From: UKL13-2 sp038321965
Lineage (GTDB): Bacteria; Pseudomonadota; Gammaproteobacteria; Burkholderiales; Usitatibacteraceae
Reading direction: 5' to 3'
NCBI GenBank assembly: GCA_038321965.1
Contig: JBBQFL010000017.1
Location: 15,634 to 79,633 of the forward strand
Length of the DNA: 64,000 bases
The notes below the pieces were generated by a model, which saw only the letters and a list, made by a program, of their open reading frames with translations, had not been told where the DNA came from and ran no database searches. Both the position numbers and the translations under genes were made by a program. Shown here one piece after another: positions 16,010-26,571 of the stretch. Position 1 is the first letter of the stretch, and each line of letters starts with the position of its first letter.

Positions 16010-19000
16010 TCAGCGCGAAATTGTTTCTTGTGCACCGACCATGGATCCGGCCGTTGCCGTCATCTGTTGCCGACTTTTCACCCTGACCTCGGCGGTATGC
16101 GGTTGCCGATCGTCGACCAACACGATGGCGACGTCGGTCGTCACTGAACCATCGAGCGTTACTCGCGTCTTGCCGATTTCCCCATCGTCGGTTGCCGGGA
16201 CTTGAATGACGGTAATTTGATAAACGGTTTCGCGGTACCGGTACTGCAGGTTGAACGATGGCCAATCAGGAGGCAGGCAGGGCGTAAAGGTGAGCCTGTC
16301 GATTTCCAGACGCAGCCCCAACAGCGATTCGAGGAGTAGCCGATACATCCAGCCGGCCGAGCCGGTATACCAGCTCCAACCGCCGCGCCCGGTATGTGGC
16401 GGCACGCCGTAGACATCGGCTGCAATGACGTACGGTTCGATCTTGTAGATCGCGGTCGCCTCGGCGGTGGTAGCGTGACTGATTGGATTGATCATGTTGG
16501 TCAGCTGCCAGGCGCGTCGACTGTCACCCATTGCGGCAAACGCCATCGCTGCCCAGATGGCGCCGTGGGTGTATTGCCCACCGTTCTCTCGCACGCCCGG
16601 AACGTAGCCACGGATGTACCCGGGGTCGAGTTCGGACTTGTCAAACGGCGGGTCGAGCAACTGGATGATCCTGTCGTCGCGACGGACCAGCCGCGCATCG
16701 AGCGAATTCATTGCCATCTGCGTGCGTTTGATTTCGCCCACGCCAGACAGCACCGACCAGCTTTGCGCGATCGAGTCGATCTGGCACTCGTCGTTGGCGG
16801 CGGAACCCAACGGCGTACCGTCGTCGAAATAAGCGCGCCGATACCATTCACCATCCCAGCCGTGCTTCTCCAAGTTCTGGACCAGCGTGTCGCGCTCATT
16901 GAGGCAGCGCTCGGCGAACGCGGTGTCGCCATGCAAGCGGGCTACCCGGGTGAATTGCTGCAGCACTTCGCACAGAAAGAAGCCCAGCCAGATGCTCTCG
17001 CCTTTGCCATGTATGCCTACCATGTTCATGCCATCGTTCCAGTCACCGGAGCCGATCAGCGGCAGGCCATGCGCACCCACGGTGAGGCCGTGTTCGATGG
17101 CGCGTACGCAATGCCGGTAAAGGCTGCCCGCTTCCTCGGCGCGGTTCGGCAGGTCGTAATAGGAGTCGTCATCGGCATTGACCTGGCGACCGTCAAGGTA
17201 GCGGACGGAATCGCTGAGCACCCCAGTGTCGCCAGTGGTGAGCACGTAGCGGGCGGCGGCCAGCGGCAGCCACAGATAATCATCGGAGCAATGGGTACGC
17301 ACCCCGCGGCCCGAAGGCGGATGCCACCAGTGCTGCACGTCACCTTCCGTGAACTGTCGGCTGGCACAGAGCAACAGATGTTCGCGCATCAGCATCGGCC
17401 TGGCGTGGACCAGCGCCATCACATCCTGCAGTTGATCCCTGAAACCATAGGCCCCGCCAGACTGGTAGTACCCGCTACGCGCCCACAAGCGACAGGCCAT
17501 CGTCTGATACACAAGCCAGCCATTGAGCAGCACATTCAGCGATGCATCCGGTGTCTCAACCTGCACGGCGCCCAGTGTGCGTTGCCAGTGATTTTTTACC
17601 TTTTCAAGCGCATCGTGAGCCGAATACGGCTCGCGATAGCGCTGCAGCAGCTTTTGTGCCTCGGCCAGATTCCGTCCATCCCCCAGCTTGAACACACACT
17701 CATGTTCCTCACCATCGGCCAGCTCGAACAGGACCTGAATTGCCGCACAGGGGTCGAGGCCTGCGCCGACCTTGTTGGAAAGTTGTGTCCGCAACATGGC
17801 TGCCGGGTTTCCCATTGAGCCGTTGCGACCGAGGAATTCCACGCGGTCCCCGGTAAAGGTGCGGGTCGATTCGTTGACGTCGAAGAATGCAACGTGTTCG
17901 CCAAACTCGGTGTTGTAGGCATTGCGCGCCCGCAATGCACCGCTGAGCGCATCGATCTCGGTAATCACATGCATGGTCGACCTGGCCTTGAGGTCGCCCA
18001 ATACCCATTCTACATAGCCGGTGGCAGACAACCTGCGAGGACGACCGGATTCATTGCTCACCGTAAGCACCGAGAACTTGATCGCGTCGTCGAGTGACAC
18101 CGTTACCACCAGCTGTGTGCGGATGCCATCCTCGACATGTTCAAAGGTACTTACGCCGAAGCCGTGACGGCATTCGTAGGCCGACTCGCCCCCGCACGGC
18201 AATGGCGTGGGCGACCAGAAGTGTCCGCTCTCTTCGTCGCGCAGGTACAGGGCTTCGCCGCTCGAATCACTCACGGGATCGTTGTGCCACGGCGTGAGCC
18301 GGAATTCATGTGCGTTGTCGCTCCAGGTATAAGCCATGCCGCTCTCGGATATGACTGTCCCGAAGCGCGGATTGGCCAGCACATTGACCCACGGTGCCGG
18401 CGTGGGTTTTCCACGTGTGGTGGTAATGACGTATTCGCGACCGTCCGGTGAGAATCCACCGAGTCCATTATCGTAAAGCAGGTCGGCAAGCGATGTAGAC
18501 AACGGCCTTTGAGGCGTTGACGTGCTTGTGTCGGGACGGTGGATTCGTGACGGTTTCAAACGCGGCTGATTCAAGTGCGGTGCGCGCACATCGCCCAACG
18601 CACGTCGATTGATCTGGTCTGCCAGCGAGCCTCGCTTGTCGGTGATGATCGCGCGCGCAACGGTCTCAAACAAATTGCGATCTTCAATCGACATGTGCTC
18701 AGCCGAACGCACGAAAATGCCGCCGGGCCGGTCGATGACTTGCGCCTCGATACCGGCCGCAATCAGACCCATGATCTGCTCCTGCAACAGTTGCCGGTAG
18801 CCGCCGCGATCCTCGTTCCAAACCACCAAATCCACGACCAGCCCTTTGAGGCGCCAGTACGCATGCGCCTTGACGAGTTGACGCACCAACTCGATGTTTT
18901 GCGGGTCGCTGATCTGCAGCAGCACGATGGGTAAATCACCGGAGATGGCATAGCCCCAGAGGCCCGATTGCGTACGTCGATTTTTCATCAGCACGCCGGC

Positions 19001-22000
19001 ATCGGCGCGCAACAGGCTATTGGCATAAACGACCGAGTTTGCCAAGCGTATGTAAAGCTGCGCCTCTGCTTCGGTGGCATTGATTTGCCGTAGCACCACC
19101 TGGCTGTGCGTCCAGGACAGTTCAAATACGCGGTCTGCCAACCGTCTGTCCTGATATTTTTCAACCAGCGTCATGGCCTGATCGCGGGTTTCGCCAACGC
19201 CCGAGACGATATCGATAGTCACGGTTTGGCGCGGCTCTATCGTGATCCGGCGGCGTATGGCGACAATCGGATCGAGCACCGATCCCTGACTGCCCGACAA
19301 CGCTACACCAGTCAATGCGACGGGTGCCGAAGTGTTACGTCCGCGACCGACGAACTTTGATCGGTCGGTCTCATATGAAGCGTCGCTCACCGCGGCGCCG
19401 TGTACGGCCATCAAGTGAAACATCCACGGCGACCGTTCGGCCCGCGAACGCGGTCGTCTGGTACAGATAATGGCCTGTCGTGAAGGGACAATCTCCGTTT
19501 GCACGAAGAGATTGCTGAAGGCCGGATGCAGCGCGTCTGCATCCGCACGCGCGAGCACCACTTCAGCGTAGCTGGTTACCTCGATCGTTCGACGTGTTCG
19601 GGCGCGGTTAAAAATGCAAACGCGGCGCAGTTCGATCGGGTCCTCGGGAGAAGCAACGATCTCGGTGTGGGTGTCGTAATCGAGGTCGCGGCGGCGGAAT
19701 TCGGCGCGGCCCTCTGAAAAAATTGCTTCGTAGGTTTCGGCGATCTTTAGCGTCGGCTGATGTGTGTTCGACCAGAACGCGCCGGTAGCTTCGTCGCGGA
19801 TATAGCAAAATGTGCCCCGGTTATCGCAGGTCGAATCCTCCCGCCAACGGGTGACGGCAAGGTCGCGCCAACGGCTATAACCGCCCCCGGCATTGGTCAC
19901 CATCACGTGGTAGTGGTTGCTGGACAGCAACTGGATTTCCGGCATATTGGTGGATGCACTGCCGATGAGGCGTACCGGCACTTCCCGGTCATTGGACAGG
20001 GAAGTGATGGAGGCGAATCTCACCGTGTGCAATTGCAGTGCGCCGACTTTGGGCACACGCTCCTGGAGCAGCAATGTGGTGGCCTGAAACATCGGGTCCG
20101 ACACAAAGCGCTTCTGCATCGGTTGGTCCAACAGCAGGTAGGCGAGCGACAAAAACACCATGCCTTGGTGATGGGCCATGAAAGAGCGGATCACGACACC
20201 GGTCTGACCGCGCGGCAGTCGCGCGGCCGTGTAGTCGATGGCTTCGTAAAAGCCGTATTTGCCGGCCAATCCGCTGGCAGCGAGCCGTTGCAAGTTGGCG
20301 CATGCTGGTGCAGGCGCGATCATCAGCGCCAGCGCGGACGCATACGGCGTGACCACCAAGTCGTCAGCCAATCCGCGTTTGAGTCCCAGGCCGGGCACGC
20401 CAAACGCTCGATACTGGTAGTTAAGCGCCGCGTCGACGGTGTTGTAACCGGATTCGGAAATGCCCCAGGGCACATTGCGCTGCGCGCCGTAGGCGATCTG
20501 GCGCTCAACTGCGGCATGGTTGGTGCGAGCTAGCAGGGTATTTTCGAACGTGGGCATCACCAGCATCGGCATCAGGTACTCGAACATCGAGCCGCTCCAC
20601 GAAAGCAACGCTGGCTCGCCATCGGTCGGCGTAAGCAGGCGCCCCAGCGCGAACCAGCTCTCCTGCGGAACCATTCCCTGCGCGATGGCGACAAAACTAC
20701 CCAGCCTGGCCTCCGACGCAAGCATGTCGTAATAGCTCGAGTCCGCCCGATGTTCGCTGACGCTGTAGCCAATAGTGAACAGATGCCGCGCACGGTCATA
20801 CAGAAATTCGCTTTCCATGCTCGTCAGGTGGCCAATCAGTGATGAAAACTGATCGATATCGCTGATGCGTTCGCGCGCAACACGACTTGCCTCCGTGCAG
20901 TCCCGTCTCAGCGCGAGCAGGCATGCGCGCTCACCTTCGGTAGCGTCGGCTTCCAGTTGCTGCTCCAACGCCGATAGCCACTTCGGGTCACTATTCGCGA
21001 GCGAGCGCAGCGTGGGGACTTCAATCGCGTCCAGCATGCGTTGAAGTCGGCTGCTTGCGCCAGCCGCCGCACTCGACGGCGCGAGCAAGGTCAGCTCGCT
21101 GAGCGATAGCTGGCATTGTGATGTCAGCAATCCGGACCACCGGCGCGCCTCCCCAAGCTGATCCGCCGGTAACGCATCGGACTCCACTTCAAGACTGGCT
21201 GCGAGCATGTCGGCGGACTGTAGAAAACGCGTGAGCCAATGATAGGTAGCGGCAAGCGACAACATGGGCACAAGGGCGGCGAACGCGAGCTGCTCATTGA
21301 GTTGATCAATAAAAATCTGTACGGCTGGAGGCGGGTCCGGCGCGCCTTCCTTGAGCACACTCAAGGTGCTGGATAAGCCCGCGAAAAGTTGCGGCGAGAG
21401 AAATCGATCATCCGGAAGTGCCAGCAGACCTGCCCGCAACGTCAACAAATGGCCGGCGAGATTACCGCTGTCTACCGAGGAAATATACAGTGGCAATAGG
21501 GGCTGCATGGACTGCGTGTCATACCAGTTGTAGAAATGGCCGCGGTGCCGCGTCAGGCTAGCCATTGCGGTCAGTGTATTGGCAGTACGCTCGAGAAGGT
21601 CGCCAGTTGCAATGTAGCCGAAGTCGTACGCGGCCAGATTGGCCAACAGCGCCAGTCCCATATTGGTTGGGGAGGTGCGATGCGCAACGACGCTCACCGG
21701 GTGCTCCTGATAATTATCGGGTGGCAGCCAGTGATCTTCGGGGCCAACGAAGGTCTCGAAAAAGGCCCAAGTCTTGCGCGCGTTTTTATGCAGGAAGGCG
21801 ATCTGGTCCGTGGTTAGTTTGCTGGCCCGCCGTACGCGCGGCAGGCTCAGCCACCAGGCGACCGCTGGCGCCGCTGCCCACAAGACCAGAAACGGCAACG
21901 CCGCCAGCGACGACGCCGACACAGCGATGAGCAGACACGCAGCGGTGGCGATGGCGATGACCGGGGCAACCCACATGGTCCGGTAACTGGCCCACATGCT

Positions 22001-24850
22001 GGTTGCACCAGAGCTCGTCGCGCTGCTCGAAGGTGTCCACTCCAACAATCGCTTTTTAGTGACTGCGATCCGCCAGTTAGTGCGAATGATGGCGTCCAGG
22101 CTGTAGGCCGCTTCAAAAGGCAAGCAGGCAAGTGTGAACATCGCCTGCGCAAACTGGCTACCGATGGGTGCCATTGCCTGCAAAAGATGCTGATACAGTG
22201 TTACGTCTTCACGTTTTTGCATCAGCTCCACAATCACCGCGATGAGAATTGGCATCACGAAGATGCCCATCACCGCAGCCGTCCATAGCCATGCCGGGGT
22301 CAACAGGGTCCAGCCGATGAGCAACAACAGCATCGTGGCTGCCGGACCCAGACTGCGGCGTAGATTGTCGAAAATCTTCCACTGTGAAAGCGCCGACAGC
22401 GGGTTTGGCCGACTGGTAGCATCCGCGCCGCTGCCGGGCACGCGCCGCAACAGCCATGAGGCAATTTGCCAATCGCCGCGAATCCAGCGATGGCGGCGGC
22501 TCACGTCGGCGCTGTAACGCGACGGATATTGTTCATACAACTGCACATCGCTCAATAGCGCCGAGCGCACGTAGCAGCCTTCCAGCAAATCGTGACTGAG
22601 GATGCGGTTTTCGGGAAAGCGGCCCTTTAGCGCTTGCTCAAAGGCGTCAACGTCGTAAATGCCTTTGCCGATAAATGAACCTTCGTCGAATACGTCCTGG
22701 TATACGTCAGAGATCGCCCGCGTATAAGGATCGATGCCAGGCTCGCTGCCAAACAACCGGGCGTAGCGTGACTGGTCTGTCGCGGGCATGCTAACCGCAA
22801 CGCGCGGTTGCAAAATGCCGTAGCCACGCCTGACGCAGCCGCTGGCCGCGTCAAACTCGGCGCGATTCAGCGGATGCGCCATGGCGCTTGCAAACTGCCG
22901 CGCTGAGTCTCGTGGCAACTGCGTGTCGGTATCGAGCGTAATGACATATTTCACACTGGCCAACACCGACGTATCCCCTGTAATCCGAGAGAAGCAACTG
23001 GTGTCGCCACCGCGCAGCAGTGCGTTCAAATCCGCAAGCTTGCCGCGTTTGCGCTCGTAACCCATCCACGTGGCTTCGCTGGCATTCCAGCGCCGCGGTC
23101 GATGAAGCAGAAAAAAATGGTTCTGGCCGGTGTTGCGGTACTTTTCGTTGAGTGCTGCGATGCGCACTTCCGCCAGCTGCACCAATTCCTCATCCGTTGG
23201 GTGCGATTCCGAGGCCGCATCGCAAAAATCAGTGAGCAGTGCAAAGTGCAGATTGTCATCGCGATTGGCCAGAAACCGGACTTCCAGCGCCTCGACCAAA
23301 TCCTCGGCCGCGCCGCAGCTGGTGATCATGGTCGGTACCACGACCAGCGTCCGCGATGCAGCGGGAATGCCTTTGGAGTAATCCATGCGCGGCAACAGAA
23401 CCGGCGCCACCAGCAACGTCACAAGCCAGTTGACCAGCGGCAGGGCGAGTTGGCTGGTCGCCAGCAGCAGCAACACGGCCATCAAGATGAAAATCCAGAT
23501 TGAGGTAGTGGCCCAGTTGACGCGGACCAATACGCCTGCACTCATCAGCAACGTGAACAGCGCGATCAATCCCAGGTAGGGCAGTATCGGCATCCTGCCG
23601 CACGATTTCTTCAGATCATCACGTATTGAGTTCCGGTATGTCACGGCGCGCTCCAGCAGCAGCAAGCCCTCGTCGATCAGGTAGAAGCCAACGTGCGCAC
23701 GGCGGCCCTCGGCCGGGCTGCCGGCCACGCTCTCCTGAGCCAGCCGGATGGCTGCCCGGGCGACTTCAAGCTCGGTGTGCGGGCTGCGCCTGGCGGTTCG
23801 CTCCACGACGTGGCGGTAACGGTCACGTGTCGCAAAATCCATATTCCGGTAAGTGTCTAGCGGATCGCTGCGCAACGTTTGCTCGACCAGACTCATCGTT
23901 TCGACAAATTCGCGCCAGTCCATGGCGCTCAGGAAACGCAGACTGGCGATGCTGTTGCTGATGGAAACCTGGGCCGACGCCTGCTTCTGGCTTTCAGTCT
24001 GCACCAATTGCTCAATGGTTTGCTGCGACTCCGATAGGAGCCGTTCAATCCACGTGAGTGGCAACGCCAGCGCCGCCCCCTGGCCCTGCAGCTTGCGTAC
24101 GAATTCGGCGACAAACTGTGTTGTCATCGGTGGATTGGATCGCGCCATATCAGCGATAACCAGCACCAGATTTTTCGCATCTTTCTCGGCAATCTCGGTC
24201 ATGCGGTTGGCCCAGACGTTGGCGAGGTCGCGATCATTCATGCCATCAGAGACGCGCACCGCAACGCGACGCAGATTCTCGATCAAAGCCAGACGGAGCA
24301 TGATCGGAATGGCCCACAGCTCGCCTAGCTTGAGGCCGGTAACAGATTGATAAGCGGTTACGAAGCACCCCAGATTCTCCGGGTCGACCCTGCCATCACC
24401 GTGCGAGATGGTTTGCAGTGCTATGTCGTACACGCGCGGCAAGTTGACCGAATCGCCGCGCGCGAGCCTGGGCAGTTCGCGGCTGTAACCTTTCGGCAGG
24501 TGACGCTTGGCGGTGCGAATCTGTTCTTCGATGAGGTAGAAATTATCAAGTAGCCATTCGCCGGCAGGCGTGATCCGCCGACCGTCCGTTACAGCGGCGG
24601 TCAGTTGATTGCAGACGCCGATCAAGACACTCTCGTTTTCTGCGAGCCTCCCAAGCAACCGATCTGGCCCGCGCGTTGAGGCTATCCGATGCGCTTCAGC
24701 GAGCACCTTTGCATGCTGTGCAAGCTGGCTGGCGCTGAGCAGCGCGGATCGCAGCGGCTGTTCGTCGACCGATACCCGTTTGCCCAAAGTAAATCCACCA
24801 ACTGCGGTCCACCAGTGAAGGAACTTGCCGACAATGTTTGGTTTATTCAC
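16010..24850 (-). CDS. ndvB: Cyclic beta-1,2-glucan synthase (NdvB-type)
   Basis: A 2946-residue inner-membrane enzyme that builds periplasmic cyclic beta-1,2-glucans for osmoadaptation and host interaction. The N-terminal 400 residues are helical. Membrane helices lie near 420-490. A GT84-type glycosyltransferase follows, with LDTDTQLPRD near 638, EGSFIGKGIYD near 720 and HRWIRGDWQ near 785. More helices come near 830-1010, then glucoamylase-like and sugar-binding parts. The C-terminal GH94 phosphorylase domain has GSGDWNDGMN near 2602, whose Asp is catalytic in relatives. The start is GTG 24848-24850. Length matches NdvB (about 2800-2900). No frameshift is seen. Confidence 0.93.
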   Translation of the reverse strand: MNKPNIVGKFLHWWTAVGGFTLGKRVSVDEQPLRSALLSASQLAQHAKVLAEAHRIASTRGPDRLLGRLAENESVLIGVCNQLTAAVTDGRRITPAGEWLLDNFYLIEEQIRTAKRHLPKGYSRELPRLARGDSVNLPRVYDIALQTISHGDGRVDPENLGCFVTAYQSVTGLKLGELWAIPIMLRLALIENLRRVAVRVSDGMNDRDLANVWANRMTEIAEKDAKNLVLVIADMARSNPPMTTQFVAEFVRKLQGQGAALALPLTWIERLLSESQQTIEQLVQTESQKQASAQVSISNSIASLRFLSAMDWREFVETMSLVEQTLRSDPLDTYRNMDFATRDRYRHVVERTARRSPHTELEVARAAIRLAQESVAGSPAEGRRAHVGFYLIDEGLLLLERAVTYRNSIRDDLKKSCGRMPILPYLGLIALFTLLMSAGVLVRVNWATTSIWIFILMAVLLLLATSQLALPLVNWLVTLLVAPVLLPRMDYSKGIPAASRTLVVVPTMITSCGAAEDLVEALEVRFLANRDDNLHFALLTDFCDAASESHPTDEELVQLAEVRIAALNEKYRNTGQNHFFLLHRPRRWNASEATWMGYERKRGKLADLNALLRGGDTSCFSRITGDTSVLASVKYVITLDTDTQLPRDSARQFASAMAHPLNRAEFDAASGCVRRGYGILQPRVAVSMPATDQSRYARLFGSEPGIDPYTRAISDVYQDVFDEGSFIGKGIYDVDAFEQALKGRFPENRILSHDLLEGCYVRSALLSDVQLYEQYPSRYSADVSRRHRWIRGDWQIASWLLRRVPGSGADATSRPNPLSALSQWKIFDNLRRSLGPAATMLLLLIGWTLLTPAWLWTAAVMGIFVMPILIAVIVELMQKREDVTLYQHLLQAMAPIGSQFAQAMFTLACLPFEAAYSLDAIIRTNWRIAVTKKRLLEWTPSSSATSSGATSMWASYRTMWVAPVIAIATAACLLIAVSASSLAALPFLVLWAAAPAVAWWLSLPRVRRASKLTTDQIAFLHKNARKTWAFFETFVGPEDHWLPPDNYQEHPVSVVAHRTSPTNMGLALLANLAAYDFGYIATGDLLERTANTLTAMASLTRHRGHFYNWYDTQSMQPLLPLYISSVDSGNLAGHLLTLRAGLLALPDDRFLSPQLFAGLSSTLSVLKEGAPDPPPAVQIFIDQLNEQLAFAALVPMLSLAATYHWLTRFLQSADMLAASLEVESDALPADQLGEARRWSGLLTSQCQLSLSELTLLAPSSAAAGASSRLQRMLDAIEVPTLRSLANSDPKWLSALEQQLEADATEGERACLLALRRDCTEASRVARERISDIDQFSSLIGHLTSMESEFLYDRARHLFTIGYSVSEHRADSSYYDMLASEARLGSFVAIAQGMVPQESWFALGRLLTPTDGEPALLSWSGSMFEYLMPMLVMPTFENTLLARTNHAAVERQIAYGAQRNVPWGISESGYNTVDAALNYQYRAFGVPGLGLKRGLADDLVVTPYASALALMIAPAPACANLQRLAASGLAGKYGFYEAIDYTAARLPRGQTGVVIRSFMAHHQGMVFLSLAYLLLDQPMQKRFVSDPMFQATTLLLQERVPKVGALQLHTVRFASITSLSNDREVPVRLIGSASTNMPEIQLLSSNHYHVMVTNAGGGYSRWRDLAVTRWREDSTCDNRGTFCYIRDEATGAFWSNTHQPTLKIAETYEAIFSEGRAEFRRRDLDYDTHTEIVASPEDPIELRRVCIFNRARTRRTIEVTSYAEVVLARADADALHPAFSNLFVQTEIVPSRQAIICTRRPRSRAERSPWMFHLMAVHGAAVSDASYETDRSKFVGRGRNTSAPVALTGVALSGSQGSVLDPIVAIRRRITIEPRQTVTIDIVSGVGETRDQAMTLVEKYQDRRLADRVFELSWTHSQVVLRQINATEAEAQLYIRLANSVVYANSLLRADAGVLMKNRRTQSGLWGYAISGDLPIVLLQISDPQNIELVRQLVKAHAYWRLKGLVVDLVVWNEDRGGYRQLLQEQIMGLIAAGIEAQVIDRPGGIFVRSAEHMSIEDRNLFETVARAIITDKRGSLADQINRRALGDVRAPHLNQPRLKPSRIHRPDTSTSTPQRPLSTSLADLLYDNGLGGFSPDGREYVITTTRGKPTPAPWVNVLANPRFGTVISESGMAYTWSDNAHEFRLTPWHNDPVSDSSGEALYLRDEESGHFWSPTPLPCGGESAYECRHGFGVSTFEHVEDGIRTQLVVTVSLDDAIKFSVLTVSNESGRPRRLSATGYVEWVLGDLKARSTMHVITEIDALSGALRARNAYNTEFGEHVAFFDVNESTRTFTGDRVEFLGRNGSMGNPAAMLRTQLSNKVGAGLDPCAAIQVLFELADGEEHECVFKLGDGRNLAEAQKLLQRYREPYSAHDALEKVKNHWQRTLGAVQVETPDASLNVLLNGWLVYQTMACRLWARSGYYQSGGAYGFRDQLQDVMALVHARPMLMREHLLLCASRQFTEGDVQHWWHPPSGRGVRTHCSDDYLWLPLAAARYVLTTGDTGVLSDSVRYLDGRQVNADDDSYYDLPNRAEEAGSLYRHCVRAIEHGLTVGAHGLPLIGSGDWNDGMNMVGIHGKGESIWLGFFLCEVLQQFTRVARLHGDTAFAERCLNERDTLVQNLEKHGWDGEWYRRAYFDDGTPLGSAANDECQIDSIAQSWSVLSGVGEIKRTQMAMNSLDARLVRRDDRIIQLLDPPFDKSELDPGYIRGYVPGVRENGGQYTHGAIWAAMAFAAMGDSRRAWQLTNMINPISHATTAEATAIYKIEPYVIAADVYGVPPHTGRGGWSWYTGSAGWMYRLLLESLLGLRLEIDRLTFTPCLPPDWPSFNLQYRYRETVYQITVIQVPATDDGEIGKTRVTLDGSVTTDVAIVLVDDRQPHTAEVRVKSRQQMTATAGSMVGAQETISR

Positions 24851-25246
24851 GTGAAAGCCTGCGGTCTAGCGTAGCGGCGTCGTGGTGCGTTTGTCAGCGT
24901 GGACTTGGTTAACGAGCGGTAGCTCACGCTGACGGCTGCCCATTTCCAGGGCTTGCTGGCTCGGGTAATTAACGCCAAGGCGGCTCGGCACAAGTTGATT
25001 TCCGGTCCGGCAATCGCCGATGAGCGCAGTAAAGCGCAGCGTCGGACTGTTAAAGCTTCCCGTGGCCAAGCCGCTGGCTGGACCGTGCGGGTCTGGTCAG
25101 CGCGTCCCCGCTGTGTTCGAAATTTGCAACTAACGCCGACGCAACCGCCGTTGTGGCCAACGCCAATGGACACACAAGTACGGGCAACGCAGTTTGCACG
25201 ATGCCAAACCCACTCGACGTGGGTTGCCCGTGACGATCTAAAGCAC
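24851..25246. other. 396-bp intergenic region
   Basis: This is the 5' flank of the cyclic glucan synthase gene. No coding frame with a plausible start or family is present. It ends in a nested stem-loop region (25177-25231) next to the DUF3096 gene. Confidence 0.4.
25207..25225. terminator. Stem-loop AACCCAC/GTGGGTT
   Basis: A 7-bp perfect stem with a 5-nt loop, enclosed by outer arms ACGGGCAAC (near 25178) and GTTGCCCGT (25223-25231) that compete with it. It lies 22 bp downstream of the DUF3096 stop on the minus strand. No T-tract. Confidence 0.35.
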
Positions 25247-25402
25247 TCAGCGAAGATGAAAATTTCCTGTGCCCAGCAACCCGAGCAAGCCGATAATGAT
25301 CAAATACAAAGCGACGATGTAGTTCAACAATTTTGGCATGACCAAAATAAGAATGCCCGCTAATAGGGAAATCAGCGGGCCGATACTAAAGTTGATATTC
25401 AT
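25247..25402 (-). CDS. DUF3096 small membrane protein
   Basis: A 51-residue protein: MNINFSIGPLISLLAGILIL, then MPKLLNYIVALYLIIIGLLGLLG. Two hydrophobic helices are joined by a short PKLLN turn, as in the DUF3096 family. GGAG precedes the ATG at 25400-25402. It stands alone between the cyclic glucan synthase and the next exported protein. Function is unknown. Confidence 0.85.
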   Translation of the reverse strand: MNINFSIGPLISLLAGILILVMPKLLNYIVALYLIIIGLLGLLGTGNFHLR

Positions 25403-25607
25403 AGGGAACTCCTTGGTTGTTTGAAGATGGCAGCGGATTGCGTTGATGAGCGTTGCTCTAGGCGATCACGCGTTTTGACTGCGGAATTGGTGCGGCATAT
25501 GAGGCTAGCCAAGCAGCGCTATTGAGTCAGTGCGGTAACACACATAGCGGGCCAGCTTGGGCGCCTCACATGGCACTCGCCCTCAGAGCGTTCGTGGCCT
25601 GACGCTG

Positions 25608-26537
25608 CTAGCCCGCCTGCTGCCGCAAGTTTTCTCTGCGCTTCATGTCCAGGTATTGGCTTTGCTCCATTTCGTGCAGTTGTCGAGGATATCGCTCAAC
25701 GGCAAGAAACCAGTCTTTGATACGCTTTTCAAATTGCGCCGAGGGCTGCACCGACAACGCGCCGAGATAGGATTCGACCGCGAGGTGATAGCGCATGGTA
25801 TTGCGTTCCACCAGCCCGCGCATGCCATCGACGTACTCCGGTTGTCCGTCATTGTCCACACCCGTGACCGTGAAGCCTACCTTGTCACGGCCGATGGTGC
25901 TGAAATACGCGCGCATGGCAAGATTGGCGGTGATACCGAAGCCGTAGGCGTAGGAAAGATGCACGAACGTCTGACCGTTCTCCAGCGGCGTTGCCTCCAG
26001 CGTGATGCGATAGTCGTGTGTACTGAGCGGGCCTGCGTCTGCACGCAACAACACGCGCATATAGTCGGGATGGCGGTCGGCGAGTTTCCAGGCAAAGGTC
26101 AGGCGGAACGAGTCCGCAAGCGGCTGGTCGAATTTTTTGCCGACGTTCATGATTAGCTCAGTACCGGTGGAGTTCTGCGCTGTTTTGCAGTATTTGGTAT
26201 TGAGATGCAGGATCAGAATGTCGCACCAGCTCTGCGCGCCCGTCAGCGCTTCACTGACGATGGGAAAGGGGTGCGGCACCACCGCATAGACGTCACCTTT
26301 TACGTCTTTGGAGGTCTGGGTTGATTCGAGCACCAGTGGACGCTGAAAAACATTGTGGGCGATGCGATCACGCAATTCATCGTGCCGGGCACGTAACGCC
26401 GATGCCGAACCCGCATCGTATGCATTGATGACCGGCGGTGCAGCTTCTGCCAGCGTGAAGCCGGTCAAGATCCATAAGACCAGCCCTGCGAACATCAACA
26501 ACACGCAGGTGAGGACGGGAGAAGGTTGCTTACTCAT
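25608..26537 (-). CDS. Exported or membrane-anchored protein of unknown function
   Basis: A 309-residue protein. The N-terminal hydrophobic stretch (residues 9-30, LTCVLLMFAGLVLWILTG) ends in AEAAPP and is a likely signal peptide. The body alternates beta-like segments (DYRITLEATPLENGQTFVHLSYAYGFG) in a way that recalls START/SRPBCC lipid-binding folds, but I do not recognise the family. The C-terminus is charged and helical (YLDMKRRENLRQQAG). GGAG precedes the ATG. It follows the PLD lipoprotein by about 34 bp on the same strand, so the two probably form an operon. Confidence 0.75.
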   Translation of the reverse strand: MSKQPSPVLTCVLLMFAGLVLWILTGFTLAEAAPPVINAYDAGSASALRARHDELRDRIAHNVFQRPLVLESTQTSKDVKGDVYAVVPHPFPIVSEALTGAQSWCDILILHLNTKYCKTAQNSTGTELIMNVGKKFDQPLADSFRLTFAWKLADRHPDYMRVLLRADAGPLSTHDYRITLEATPLENGQTFVHLSYAYGFGITANLAMRAYFSTIGRDKVGFTVTGVDNDGQPEYVDGMRGLVERNTMRYHLAVESYLGALSVQPSAQFEKRIKDWFLAVERYPRQLHEMEQSQYLDMKRRENLRQQAG

Positions 26538-26571
26538 CGGAAACTCTCCAGGTTCATAGCCTTCTCTGGGT

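Noticed and set aside
16394..17818. Long plus-strand frame (474 codons) opposite the cyclic glucan synthase
   Set aside because: It lies antisense to a well-supported coding region, has no family signature and its composition reflects the complement of the real gene.
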